64,000 bases of DNA from Nicotiana tabacum (lineage: Eukaryota; Streptophyta; Magnoliopsida; Solanales; Solanaceae), in the NCBI RefSeq assembly GCF_000715075.1, contig NC_134094.1, positions 79,685,120-79,749,119 on the forward strand. The letters run 5' to 3'. Below are positions 42,558 through 55,405 of this stretch, piece after piece. Under the pieces are notes generated by a model. That model did no database searches. It had not been told where the DNA came from and saw only the letters and a list, made by a program, of their open reading frames with translations. How positions within the stretch are numbered: the first letter of the stretch is position 1; every line of letters begins with the position of its first letter. A program made the translations under genes and the position numbers.

Positions 42558-44035
42558 AGTTGACAGACTTTTGCAACTTGTATATAAACTCTTAGTCCCA
42601 CTAGTGTAGATTTTTATATAGTAATGAATTCCCCTTGGTTTTTCTTTGCCGGGTTCTTTTCCAATGGTGTAATAGTAGAACCATGGTTGTAGCATAAAAT
42701 GTTTTAACTTGTTTGGTGCTTTTGTTCTAGATTCAAGCATATGATAAGTTTTTGTGGAATAAATTGCACCCTTCAAATTTTGTGAATAAAACGTTAGTCA
42801 TTCTTATGAAATCGAGGCTCGCTCTTTGACTTTGTGCTTACTTAGAATCTCAAATATAATTTGATGAATCATTGAATTGCCTTGTATTCACTTAAGGGCT
42901 GTAATTATGCCGATTCGAGCAATTCATGCGTCGTAGTGGTGAGAGTTTGTGTAAATAAAGCATGTGCTCAACTTGTAATGCCTAGAACTTGTCTGGTTGG
43001 TTCCTCGATGCAAATCTCAGGTTGATGATTGGGTGTCAAAATGATCTTAGGCTCTCTTTGTGATTGCTAACTAGTTCTTGACCAAATTGACCTCCATGTT
43101 GCATGTATTATCCTAGTAATCCCCCGTTGAGTCTTTAACCTTTTATTTGGCTACTACATTACAAACATTTACCTTTTTGTGAAATAATTTCCTCGTTTGA
43201 ACCTGTCCCTCCTTGAATGTTAAGAATGAGGCTAAATGTCTAAGTTGGGGGTGTTGGTATCAATTAGTAAATGGTGAAGATGTTCATTGTGTGTAGAGGC
43301 CAATAAAACAAAATTGTGTTAGATGAAGATACTCAAGCTCCAATAAATAATAAAAAAAGAAAATATATGTATATATATGTATGGAGTTTTGAGAAAATTA
43401 GAGAGGTACTTTAAGGTGATTCTATGTTAGTACTAGAGGTTAATAAGGGCCATGTGGTTAAAAAAAGAAGCAAAATGCAAAAAGTACAAAAAAACAAATG
43501 TGTGTGTAGCGTTCAAGGAGGGTATAGTCACTATATTCCCAAATATTCATCTAACTTGTACCGAAGCCTACACTATAACCCTTGAAAAGTCTTTTTTGAT
43601 CTACAACAAATTATTCCTGGGTAGTAATGAGTTAAAATAAGGGCAAGCATATGGACTGATACTTGTAGCACTTAGCCTTCTTTCTGAGTTCAAGAGTGTT
43701 TGATTTTATCCCTGTACATATGTATTGAGTTGGGGACTTTCTTTGATGTGAGAATGCATTAATTGCAAGATTTAGCAAAAATTAGGCTTCTTGAAGTAGG
43801 ATACAAGTGCATAGCTGGCTATGAGTAGCACTCTGTCATTGTTCTAGAGGCTCGAAACTCACAAACTGATTATTCGAACTGTTACATGATCTTTGTCTTT
43901 AAAGAATATTGAATATAAAAGGGGGTTATATGCTTGTTAACTAATAGTCAGCACCATCCATAGTCACTGCTGCTTTGTGATCAGTCGGAAGTAGATTAGC
44001 ATTTGGTCAGTTCATATTATATTATTTCTTGTTTG
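42558..44035 (+). other. F1 3' non-coding spacer
   Basis: AT-rich, no domain seen. It contains another polypurine-like TAAGTTGGGGGTGTTGG (43241-43257), which lacks a clear hairpin, an A-rich stretch (43336-43362) and a short TA-rich run (43363-43381). Confidence 0.6.
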
Positions 44036-44071
44036 TTGCTTGAGGGAAAGCAAGAGTCTAAGTTGGGGTGT
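44036..44071 (+). promoter_or_regulatory. F1 PPT with upstream hairpin
   Basis: TAAGTTGGGGTGT (44059-44071) abuts the 3' LTR. Five bases upstream is TTGCTT-GAGGGA-AAGCAA (44036-44053), a perfect six-pair stem whose loop contains AGG. Confidence 0.8.
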
Positions 44072-45485
44072 TGATATGTCGTACAAATGCGACACTTTTG
44101 ACACAAATTACATAGACTTTAGTTCATCTTTTATAACATTATAAGTCATTTCTTATGTAGTTTTGGTGTTTTACAGGAGACCAGACTTGAAGAACCAAGA
44201 TCATAAAAGAAGATGTCAAAAACCAATGAAAGGCAGAAATGCGGCTGGTCTGCGGCCGAAAAAGTGATGTGCAGGCCACAGACTTATCACAAAATGAAGT
44301 AGAAAGATCCAATTGTTGATAGCCAAGTCTACGATCCATTATGCGGTCGCATAACATTTGTGCGGACCGCATAGCGATTGCATAATGTTAAGAGAATTCC
44401 ACTGAAGATGATTATGTGATATGTTATGAGGCCGCAAAAGTAATATGCGGACCGTATAACAGAAATGCAAAGGAATAACTGAAAGATTATTCGATCAATT
44501 CCATGGTGGAACTAAAGATCTGCGGACCGTGAAAGCCTTTTGCGGCTCATTCTGCGGCCGTAGACTCTATCTGCAGGGTTATTTTTGTCAGTTTTTGACC
44601 ACAACTTTTAAACCATTATAAATAGAATGATTATGGTTTTTGTGATGTACCTGCTCTGACAGAAAGAGGCTACACCTAGAGCATTGAATAGACCATTATT
44701 TTGGAAGCTTTTGAGAGAGGATCCAAGATTTTGTCTATATTTGCAAGCTTCATGACTTTATTTATTATATTATTCTTGTATTTTAGTATGAGTAGATAAT
44801 TTTAAATACTAAGGTTGTGAATCCTATGTGGGTGTAATATTAATGGGTGTTTATCGTTTAATATATATATAATGGTTGATCGATTTCTATTCATGTCTCA
44901 TACTTCATTTGTGGTTGATGGTTGCAAATATTGACCAGTGCCAATTCACTCTATCATTACTTGGAAAAGTAAGTTAGAGTTTGGTAGACTTGAATAGCAA
45001 GAACTCAAGGCTTTAAACTTTGTTTAATAGAATCTCTTAGGGATAAGTGGATTCTACTTGGCATAATTTGGTTGTTCTTACTTGTAACTCTTTTATATTA
45101 GGGAAAATCATAAAGAGGAAATAATATCTAATTATTGGGAGATACTAGGTAGTCATTTAGGAATCATTTGCATATCAAAGGATCTTCCATTAGAAATACA
45201 TATGATTAACACGATAGCATTACATACCATTGATGGAGACACAAACTTGGTTTCTAAATCAATTTAATCAAATCATCTCAACGAAATGGCTTTTCTCGAC
45301 AATTCACAATTACAAAACACTATTTAAACTAACGGAGTGGAATTACGGCTTAAGTCAAGTTTTGCATTATTTAAGTAACCTTTTCACACCTATTCCTTAT
45401 GGGATTCGATTATAACCTATTTGGGTTATTATATTTGACATCGATTGCCTTACACCATTTATATAGGTGTAATTTGAGCGTATCA
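44072..45485 (+). repeat. F1 3' LTR
   Basis: 1,414-bp partner of 30324-31740 with the same CpG array (44239-44580) and TATA box (44616-44625). The copies differ by scattered, mostly transition-type changes, so insertion is not very recent. Confidence 0.92.
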
Positions 45486-45926
45486 CACAGCCTCTCCTCA
45501 ATTGACTTGGTGAGCCCTACTTCATTTTGGGGTCCTGTATCTCTTATCCTTTGTACATAGCGTTTTGAGGTATAGCCGGGGCCTTATTGCTGGCACTGTC
45601 ATAGCACTCTTTTGTTCCTGTTAGAGGCTCCGTAGACATAGTATGGGTTGTATCTATTTTTGGGAAGGTTAAACTAAAAATTTTGTAATCGTATCATCTA
45701 TTCCACTTTAACTATGATTGTACAATGTACTGTTTTGGAGACTTGTTAATGACGTAACTAATAGAAATGAACTTGTGTTATTCACATGACCTCTTACTAT
45801 CTAATTAATGAAATGTATTATTCTCTTTATTCATGGGTGAGTTAGGTAGATGGCACTGTGCAGGCTTACTCAACCGGAGTAACTCTGTTGAGCATCGGTC
45901 GTGCTCCCCGAGGTTGGGGCGTGACA
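45486..45926 (+). repeat. C2 solo LTR, right part
   Basis: Resumes exactly where 30323 stopped: AGCCTCTCCTCAATTGACTT follows the same order as 13215-13240 in C1. It has GTATAGCCGGGGCCTTATTG, an AATGAAATG stretch near 45810 and ends in GGTTGGGGCGTGACA at 45926. Confidence 0.88.
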
Positions 45927-48049
45927 AGAATGCTAATTTGAAGGCAAGTCGAGAGGGATTTGGAGAAATAGGTCATCTTGGTGGTGGTTTGGATCAACTT
46001 GGTAATAGAAGTGATCGGTTCCTTTAGTGGCAAAACTCTACAGGTGTTTTGTGGCTATACTCTTGGGCTTGGCGATCTGCGTGACTTGGTTAAATTTAGA
46101 AAGATTCAGTTCTAATGGCTTGGTTATTTACAAACTGGTATTGAAGAGTTCTCGATGGTGTCGACCACGGCTTGAGACAGATGTTTTCAACACATATAAT
46201 GAGTATGTTATGTGTTATGATTTTCTCATGGATGGGGGTCAAGTGGAAGGTTTCTAGATGACGAAATGTGTGTCCTGCTTGTGATTCAGGGTTGATAATG
46301 GGGTTCTCTTGCTTTTATATGATTACATGATAGATGCGGTGCGACGTGTGGGATTGCGGCATGCATGTACGAGGTTGCAATTCCGTTCGAAGGGAAGGTC
46401 ATGAGTTCTAGACAACATGGAGGGTTTCAAATGCTTAGAAAAATGTTGGCACTATCTGGTATCACCTGAGAAGGGTGCGCATTTCGTAAGGTGCATAATG
46501 TTTGACTTGCGGATGCTTGACTGGTATTATGGTAATCGCCTGGTTGATCGACAACTGATGTTTGAATTTTTCTATATGGCACAGAAGAATTATGGAAGTA
46601 TTTCTCGTGAGATGATTGTATATTAGGGATGTATCATTGTGTATTAGGGATGTGTCAGTCATTTAAGTGGTAGAGTTGGGATCGAATTCGGAGATTATTG
46701 TATTCTTAGGATTTGGGGTCTGGGATTTCTCAGAGGTGGACTATTCCTTGGTTGTGGGCTGTATAGATAGGGCAAGAGTTACACGGCTGATGGTATGTGT
46801 TATGGATAGGTTACTGTGGACTTTTGGGAGGTTATTTATTTATTTTGGGATAACTGGAATTGATTTGGGGGCCTACTGGCAGGCCTAATGAGAATATGTG
46901 TCCTATGTCGGATCAGGTTGATTTACTCCGCCCAGCCATTGTTGGGGGTGTGTCATTCGCTAGAGTTGATCTTATTCATGTTCTGTTATATTCCGTGTGT
47001 TACTCTTGGGTGTTGAATGGTGAATTGCGCCTTGGTTGTCATCTTCCTGTCTGTGGTATATTGTGTTATCCGTTCATTCATGGTTATGGTCATGCTCTTG
47101 GCATGTGTGCTATTGGTACACAAGTTTTCGTTGATTGTGAGCACTATGGTTCGATGGGTATTTCATGTGGATCAGTATGTTTGGATTGAGTCATGCATCG
47201 CATCAGAGTTATGTTGGGATATGATCCTTTGTGCTTATTTTGTGTGTTTTGTTTCTCTGTGTGATGGGTTAATAGAAATGTGCTTTTTGGTGGTATCTAT
47301 TGACCTTATGGGACGGTTCTCTCATTTAGTTCTTCTTCCATCTTTGGTTACATTCAAGTTGTTGCTTATTTGGTGCACAGATTCTATGTTATGTGGCTCT
47401 AGGTGGTATTGGTGTGACATGTTGGCTGAGCAACTTATACTGGATGAGATGAGGTTATTGGACATGGAATGAGTGGTATTAGATTTGATTAAGGTATGTT
47501 TGGAAGAATAACGTCATTAGTCAGCTCGAAATTTAGTTATGGTTCTTGGCGGGCGAGAGAGCTCCACGACTTATGGATCTGATGAATGGTTATGAGTTTT
47601 TACCTGTTTCTTTCATCCTTGGTAGTGTACGAAGGTTAAAGATGAGGTTTTCATTTGATTTGAGGTATATCGTTGGTATCAAGTTTTATAATGAGCAGCT
47701 ATTGTGGTCAGAAGGTATTACTATGAGTACGTGAGTTATGTGGTATACCATGTGATTATATCTTGGGTTATGGTTATTTCTTGATACAACTTGTTTAGAC
47801 TTATTTGGTATATAGATGCGAGAATTGGGTCTTATAATGAACAGCGGGTGTTGGAGATTGGGTTCTAAGGTTTATGGACTAAGGTAGAAGTAAGGATCTT
47901 CAGTTAGATTATGTTATCGAGCTTGTATGGATTGGGTTGACGTAGGATCACCCATGGGTATGTGTATGGTGAGTTTATACATCGATTTGATGGCTTTGGA
48001 ATAACACTTGGCACGTTTGAGAACGAATGTTTATTTAAGTGAAGAAGAA
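45927..48049 (+). repeat. B2 internal region, right part (non-coding)
   Basis: Continuation of 26541-28217. It aligns with B-host pieces at 23374-23426 and 15203-16383. No retroelement domain is seen. A T-rich open frame (47017-47472, 151 codons) would encode a very hydrophobic chain, but I find no family for it. The last bases form the PPT region. Confidence 0.65.
48016..48049 (+). promoter_or_regulatory. B2 PPT with small hairpin
   Basis: TAAGTGAAGAAGAA (48036-48049) abuts the 3' LTR. TTTG-AGAA-CGAA (48016-48027) is a four-pair stem with one G-U pair in RNA. It aligns with the C-family hairpin, in which the loop is AGGA. Confidence 0.6.
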
Positions 48050-50552
48050 TGTAATGACCCAACCTGTCGTTTTGAGCATTTGGATTCAGTTCAATGGTTT
48101 GAGGTCATGAGTAGCTTCATATGGTATATTATGACTTGCGTGTATGGTCGATTTTGGTTTTTAATGTTCAGGATTAATTTGGAAGAATGATTCTCAATAT
48201 GGAAGCTTTAAGTTAGAAATATTGACCAAGTTTGAATTTAGTGTATTTGACCTCAGATAGGAGTTTTTATGGTTCCATTAGGTCTAGATGATAATTTTAG
48301 ACTTAGGCGTATACCCGGATTTGCGTTAGGTCCGGATGGTAATTTTGGACTTGGTCGTATGCCCCGATTTGCATTCGGATGTTTCAAGAAGGTTTTGGCT
48401 CTAATTGGCAAAAGTTGGCAATTTGAAGGTCTGGAAAGTATATAGGTTTGACTGGGAGTTGACTTTTATGTTATCGGGTTTAGATGGTTGTTACGAGAGT
48501 TGGAATAGGTTCGTTATGTCATTTGAAACTTGTATGCATAATTTGAAGTAATTCCGAGTTGTTTAGGCGCATTCGACGTAAGTTTGGAATTTGGGAATTT
48601 GAAATAGTTCATTAGGCTTGATTTGAGGTGTGATTCGTGATTTTGATGTTATTATGAGGGATTTGAGGTCTCAATTAGGTCCGTGTTATCTTTTGGACTT
48701 ATTGGTATGTTCGGATGGGGTCCCGAAGAGCTAGGGTAAGTTTTAGATGAGTTTCAGATTACTGTGCTCATAGGTGCGGATTTGCTTATGCAGGGGAAGG
48801 CTCGCTTCTGCGAAGAGGAGGTTCCTAGAGGAGTTTTTCTTTTGCGGAGTTTTTGGCCGCAGATGCGGAGTCGCACCTGCGGAAGGGTGTGCGCACTTGC
48901 AGAGCTTGGTTTGACTGAGGAATTTCTCTTTTGTGCTTGACGAATCGCACCTGCGGAGCTGTATATGCGGCTAAGTTTGTTGCAGATGCGACTGTTTGAC
49001 TGCAAATGCAGAGATGCCTGGGAAGATCCTATTTATTTCGAGGGTTGAGTTATTTTATCACATTTTGAGATCTAGAGCTCGGATTTGGGCGTTTTTAGGG
49101 GTGACTTTCACGATTTGGATTAGGGTAAGTATTTTTTACTCGGATTTGAATATTTTACATGATTACATCTTTGATTTTAGAATTTGAGTGATGAATCTAA
49201 AAGAGAAATTGAGGTTTTATGTCTAAACTTTTCTAAAGTGAATAATTGAGTTTTGAACATCGATTAGAAGTCGAAATTGGATGAAATTAGTCTGATTGGA
49301 CTCGTATTCGAATAGGTTGTCAATATTTGTGAGTTTTGTTAGGTTACGAGGTGCGGGCCTGGATTGACTTTGAGTATTTGATTTAATATTCAACCTTTAT
49401 CGTTTGGGTTTATTTCCTATGGCATTATTTAATATTTTTGAGTTGATTTTGGCTAGTTTTGAGCTGTTCGGAGGTTGATTCGTGCGGGATGGCATTTCTA
49501 GAGTACTGTTTTGGCTTGCTTGAGGTAAGTATCTAACATAAACATGGTTGGGGCACTAGTTGCCTGAGTTATATTTGATAGCTACGTGCTATGGGTGGAG
49601 CATATGTGTGGGGTTGAGCCCATGTGCATGCACAGTGGTATCTTTCATGCTCGGGTTAGTATTTAGGCTATTATATGCCTTGGATTAATTTCTAAGCTTC
49701 ATGCTATGATGATTCTTATATTTGTGCCCATGTTATGAGCTATTTGAGCCATTATTGAGGTTACATATAGGTTAATCTCCTAATTGAACCTGATAATTGC
49801 TACTTTCGTGATGTATTTGCCTGATTGGAGCTATGATAGCACACTTTGCACATACATATATTTTGGCATGTCACTTATACCAGTCCAGGAGTATAAAATT
49901 TAATGTTCATTGATCATGTACATGTATTCTTGCATATTTGATTTTCTGTGTGATATGGATTGGACTGGTGAGCCTATGACCACACCAGGAGGATTATGAT
50001 ATTGAGACTATGACCACGCTGGGCGGATTATGATATTAACGCGTGATTTGTCCGTGCAACACGTGAGTTATCTGTGCGATCGATATTCTTAGCACACGAG
50101 TTGTACGTACATCACGTGAGTTGTACGTTTGGATATGAAATATTGTTATTGAGATGTGGACCTTGGGAAGGCTGATCAGTGGTTTGGTTCGGTTATTGAG
50201 ATTCTAATGTGGGCCTTAGAGCCGTATTGCCATTTCTATTTAGATCGGGTTGCGCACCGCAACGAATTGAAATTTGGTTATGCTTCTTTACTTGCAATTT
50301 TCCCTGGCTATTTACCTGATTATCTGCATATATTCCTTGTATGCTTATTGTTGACTGAGAATAGTACGTTAAGAAAATTATGCGCACCAAGTTGGTCTTA
50401 TCTGTGATTTCATGATTTGTTCATATTATTGTTCTGTACTTGTTGGAATATATGAATTGTACATGTGATTGGGGAGTATCACTTATAATTCTTGCTTCTA
50501 TTACCTCGCCGAAGTTAGTTATAATACTTGATGAGTACATGAGGTCGGTTGT
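48050..50552 (+). repeat. B2 3' LTR, 3' end deleted
   Basis: Starts with TGTAATGACCCAACC and follows the 5' LTR to GGTCGGTTGT at about 50552, equivalent to 26153. The last ~370 bases are missing and minus-strand B-host sequence follows. It has only about two minisatellite units (49970-50035) and a TGCGGA/GCACCTGCGG word array (48770-49010). Confidence 0.82.
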
Positions 50553-51024
50553 TCATATTAGTGTTCTTTTAATGAATCTAAAGGTTTTTCTTCCATATCT
50601 TAAGCATTGCATCGCATAACCGATAATGGAACAAAAATAGTCCAGGTCTCTTTCAAAATCCAACGTTGATCTCAACTTCTTATTCACACGACGGATTCAA
50701 AAATCCTCAAATACCACACCTTGGATCTTGAACCTGCTAGAATCATTCTCGAGAGTCACCCACTCTGCCCTAGGCCCGACTTCATAGTCAAGCATGTCGA
50801 ACGGCTAGTGCTTCGTTAGCACATGAATACTCCAAAAAGAAACAACCTCTCCCTTGAGCGACTGAGTGAATCCTTTTCCCTTGTCTACTACTTCTACCAA
50901 AAATTATCAACTTGAATTATTCCACTAGCTCCATATATCAATAAAGCATAGTACATCATATACCTAGCAACTCCTTACTCAAATCATCCTCGATGCCAGC
51001 CTTCTCAACTCATAGCTAATCAAC
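50553..51024 (-). repeat. B-host internal region, part 2 (minus)
   Basis: Read on the minus strand it aligns with about 27630-28080 of B2: landmarks include GGATTCACTC, TGGTATTTGAGGATTTTT and a run toward TTAAAGAAACAAC-like sequence. About 200 bases of the host equivalent (28080-28217 plus 45927-45980) are missing here, lost with the B2 LTR end. Confidence 0.68.
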
Positions 51025-54000
51025 TATCACGACCCCAATTTCCCTCCGTAGGTTGTCGTGATGGCACCTAGTCTCTATGACTAGGTAAGCCTAATAGTTA
51101 ATAACAACTTGAAAGAAATAATCAACCAAAATACTAAAACAAGGGTAAATAACTGATATAAGCTCCCGAAATAGAATCTCAACAAATACTTTTCAAAACC
51201 GGTAGAACTGAGTCATAAGCTCTACAGAGTAAAACTAGAATAATTACTATATCACTGTCCGAAAGAAAATACAATTGTAAATGAGAATAAGGGAGGGTGA
51301 CACCGAGGCCTGCGAACGCCGAGCAGGCATACCTTGAAGTCTCCGAAAGGCAGCTAGCAAATGATCTCTAACGACCGGCACGAGCAGACGTACCTGGATC
51401 TGCACAAAAAATATGCAGAAGCGTAGTATGAGTACACCATAACGGTACCCAGTAAGTATCAAGCCTAACCTCAGTAGATCAGTGACGAGGCCAGGTCAAG
51501 ATACCTACTAGGATATAAATAAGCAGTATGGAAATATAATAAGGATAAATAATAAAAAGCAAAGAAATAACTGATACGAAACAATATAATAGCATGAACT
51601 AATAACGGAAATTAAACATGGGAATAACATAAAAGAAGCAACTGAAGAGAACCAAAATGATCATATACGGACAACAACTGCTAGAACAAAGAAGAGTAAA
51701 ACAACAAGAACATTTCATCCAAAAGCTCTTTGCATTATGAGATAAGCAACAAATAACACAACGAGGTACTGCCTCGCGTACAATAAAAATCACCACCGAG
51801 GTATCGCCTCGTATAAATCAAGAATCACAACCAAGGTATCACCTCGTATTCACAATACACGATCTCAATCACAATCATTCCTTATACCGTCGCGTGAGAC
51901 TTACACTTAAAATAGGTTTTGAAAATAGTTTTTTCGAAATAGCTACACGCACTTTAGCCCACCTTATGACGTTGTGTGGCTTCATGTAGTTCCCCTACAA
52001 GCAACACGCACATAAGTCCCACCTTATACCGCCGTATGCATATCAAACCCAAGCCTTATACCGCCGCATGCGCGTCAATATCACATTACAATAACAACTC
52101 GCACCACAAGTGCCCAAATATCACAATTTGCCAATAATCCACAATATCAATATTTCCACAACAATAGCCCACGGCTCTACCATAAAGGGCACAAGACTAT
52201 CAACAACAAACCATGAATGTAAAATTCTCAAAAAGGAAGATGTTTTCAACAATAACAATTTCACCTCAACGTGATAATGGCTTCCACAACTTCAACACCA
52301 ATAACTCAAAAATGAGAGACAATGTATAACCACAATGTTAAATAAGAATAACTCAAAAAATGGAAGAGATAACGTGTAGCAATGACTTCAAATAATCAAA
52401 ATCAACAATGGAAGAGATAACATGAACAAAAACTTCAAATAATGGTAATCAACATTGAACGTCAAATAATGGTATCAACAACGAAAGAGGTAACATGAAC
52501 AATAACTTCAATTAATGATAATCAACCATGAAAGAGATAACATGTATAATGACTTCAAATAATGATAATTAACAATGAAGAGATAGCATGTAACAATAAA
52601 AGAGGCAACAAGTCCAACTAAAACATGAGATCAATTTATCAATTAGGAGGTAGAACAAGTGTTAACAAAATCATTTAAGGCATGTAAGGATAGACTAACA
52701 CAAGTAAGAATAGATTGACTAGGAAAATTTAGAACACGATATGGCATGTCAATTAAAGCATGGAAATAGTCTAAGTAGTCTAAACCGGTTAATTACCACG
52801 TACAACCCGTGTACGCATTCGTCACCTTGCGTACACGGCTTTCACATAGCACAAAAGACACAATCAATACAAAATCCTAAGGGGTAGTTTCCCACACGAA
52901 GTTAAGCAAGACACTTACCTCAACTAGGCTAATTCTAACTAAAACCCACTTAATATCATAAAACAATGCTAGGTAAATCAATTGCAATAGATAAAGTTAA
53001 GATCTTTATACTTTTCCCAAAAAGTTAACAAAAGTCAACCCAGGGCCCGCCCGGTCAAAACCCGGGTCCAATGGTAGATTCCGTCTACCCATGACCCCAC
53101 GAGTTCATATATGTGATTAGTTTAAAAATTCGTATCCAAATCAACTCTTAAAACTCAATTTCTTATTTTTTCAAAAACCTAATAAAGTTTCACAAATTTT
53201 CACTTTGATTCACATGATTTTGATGTTAAACGCTAAGATATGTTGATGGAATATGATTAGAAATAGATTAGAATCACTTACCCAAGGTTTGTAGGTAAAA
53301 TTACCCTTTCATAATCGCCTCCTACCGAGTCTAGGGTTCAAAAATGAGAGAGTGAGATAAATCCCGACATCTAGACCTTTAACCAGTTGCAGATGTCGCA
53401 TTTGCGACACTGGGTTTGCATTTGCGAACCCTCGCAATTACGCACCAGGGCTCGCATTTGCGAACCCTGAGAGCCTCATGCAACCTCGTAATTGCGAGAA
53501 AAGGTTTCGCACTTGTGAACTGGCCTTCATCACAAAAGCGAACGTTTGTTCACAAATACGAAAAATGCTAAAATCTTGCTGTCTTCGCAAATACGAAGGG
53601 GAAGTCACATTTGTGACAACTGTCACCTTCGCAAATGCGACCATGATGTTCGCAATTGCGTCACCGGAGCATCAGACATCAAATTTCTATAATTTCAGTC
53701 CAAACCACTCCGGAACATGTTCGAAACTCATCTGAGCCCTCGAGGTTCCAAACTAAACCTCCACACAAGTCTAAAAACATCATATGAAATCGCTCGCGCT
53801 ATCAAAACACAAAAATAACATCTAAAACTACGAATTGAACTCTAAAACGCATGAATTTCCAAGTAAAGTTCAAGAATTAATAAAATTACAACTAAACGTT
53901 CGAATCCTATCAAATCAAGTCCACATAACACCAAATTTTGCAGACAAGTTCTAAAAATCATAATGGACCTATTCCAAGTCCCAAATTTAAATTCAGAGCT

Positions 54001-54367
54001 CGATAGCTAAAAGACAACCTACGGTCAAACCTTGCAACTTCAAATTGCCAAATTTCGGCAAATCAACATAAATTAACCTATGGGCTTCCAAAATCAATTG
54101 CGGGCATACGCTCAAGTCCGAAATTACGATACAAAGCTATCGGAGCCATAAAACACAGTTCTGGGTCGTTTTCCCAAAAATCAAAGTTTGGTCAACATTT
54201 TTTAATTTAAGCCTCTAAGGGAAGAATCAAGGGTCCAAATAAACCCGAAAGCTTTCCGGAACGAAACTAACCGACCTCGCAAGTCATAAAATCATAAACA
54301 CACATGTGTGAGGCATAAAAAGGGAAACGGGGTGCAATTACACAAAATGATCGATCGGGTCGTTACA
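51025..54367 (-). repeat. B4 solo LTR (minus) with near-perfect target duplication
   Basis: 3,343-bp B-family LTR on the minus strand, from minus-sense TGTAACGACCCGATCG (54367) to GGGGTCGTGATA (51025; TGACA has become TGATA). Flanks are TCAAC (51020-51024) and TCCAC (54368-54372), agreeing at four of five bases, and both sides are contiguous B-host sequence. It contains a CpG array of CGCATTTGCGAACC words (53390-53670) and, in place of the 34-bp minisatellite, TTATACCGCCGCATGCG-type units near 51880-52090. Confidence 0.85.
53390..53670 (-). repeat. CpG-rich word array in B4
   Basis: Repeated TCGCATTTGCGAACCCT, CGCAATTACG and TTCGCAAATGCGACC words, many nearly self-complementary. Position corresponds to 24110-24480 of B2, although the words differ. 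Confidence 0.75.
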
Positions 54368-55405
54368 TCCACAAGCACATCCTGGTCCAGGAACTACAAC
54401 AACACATGCACATATGACCTAATCATCGATGGTTGACTCCCCCACTTGTCTGGAACACACAAAACACATCATTTGATAACCCAAAATACTCTTACTTCTT
54501 AATTTCCATGAACCCCCATTGTCATCCAGCTGAATCTCCTCAAAAACTCATATAGCACTAGTCATCACACCCCAAATCATCTGTTGAGTGCATACTCATC
54601 CTCATGACTGTCATGCCAACTTTCTCAAATGATCCGAACTCTATTTGTATTACATGCGTCCCACTGGATAGAAGGAGAACTACATAGAACCCTCATAAGA
54701 AACCATACAACCTCAAACATTATCACATGAGATAACCCCCTCGCTTAGCCCCAAATCGATATTTGCATATGATCTTACAAAAATTACACAATCAATTGGT
54801 CTTCCCGAGTCTACACTCGTCAATAAGATATAAGAATCCATTTTATTCCATAATAAACCACAGAGAGGTCCATCATTGCATCCACAACTCAAGACTATAT
54901 CGCACTTGAAGATGATAATCAAGCATCCATAATCCCTTTCACATCTCAAGCAAATCCTTGTCATACCCAAAATATCTCATCGTAGTCCTTAGTCACATAA
55001 TACTCATCACATGGCTATCTTGCCACTCACTGAGCCATCAGTCCAACCACTAGGGATACTACCAGACATAAAAGTCTGAAATCACATGCCCATCTAGCTG
55101 AAACTATCGAGCCAAAGTTGCGGTCTACACCTGGCGATAAGTCCTATAGACTGGCCTACCATCACAACATAGAAAGCATCATGCACCACATCCGCGATAG
55201 CATCACAAGTCGCTGGTGAAAATACAACATACGACTGGATGTAAAGAAATCAAAGATATAGACTTCAAGCAGAAATAACGTTGCACGATGAGAAAAGAAA
55301 GAAAGGGAAGTTTCCTAGATGACCTGTAGCCTCTCTAAGATAAGTATGAAAGTCATTATACCAATCCGAAAGAATCTACTAGACACTTGCTCATGACTCA
55401 TAGAA
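54368..55405 (-). repeat. B-host internal region, part 1 (minus)
   Basis: Read on the minus strand it begins TTCTATGAGTCATGAGC, which is 26551 onward of B2, and continues through TAGACCGCAACTTTGGCTCG, GATGAGTATTATGTGACT and the polypurine-like CAAGTGGGGGAG to CTTGTGGA. Only about 20 bases separate its start from where the B-host PBS and 5' LTR should be, and C3 has inserted there. No coding signal. Confidence 0.75.

Noticed and set aside
43336..43381. A-rich then TA-rich run as the tail of a SINE or LINE
   Set aside because: No flanking target duplication, no RNA polymerase III boxes and no LINE coding sequence nearby; a simple low-complexity stretch in the F1 spacer is enough.
47017..47472. 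151-codon hydrophobic frame in the B2 interior as a membrane protein gene
   Set aside because: T-rich sequence alone gives hydrophobic codons. The region is the non-coding B interior, there is no recognisable family, and the partial B-host counterpart gives no support for a kept frame.
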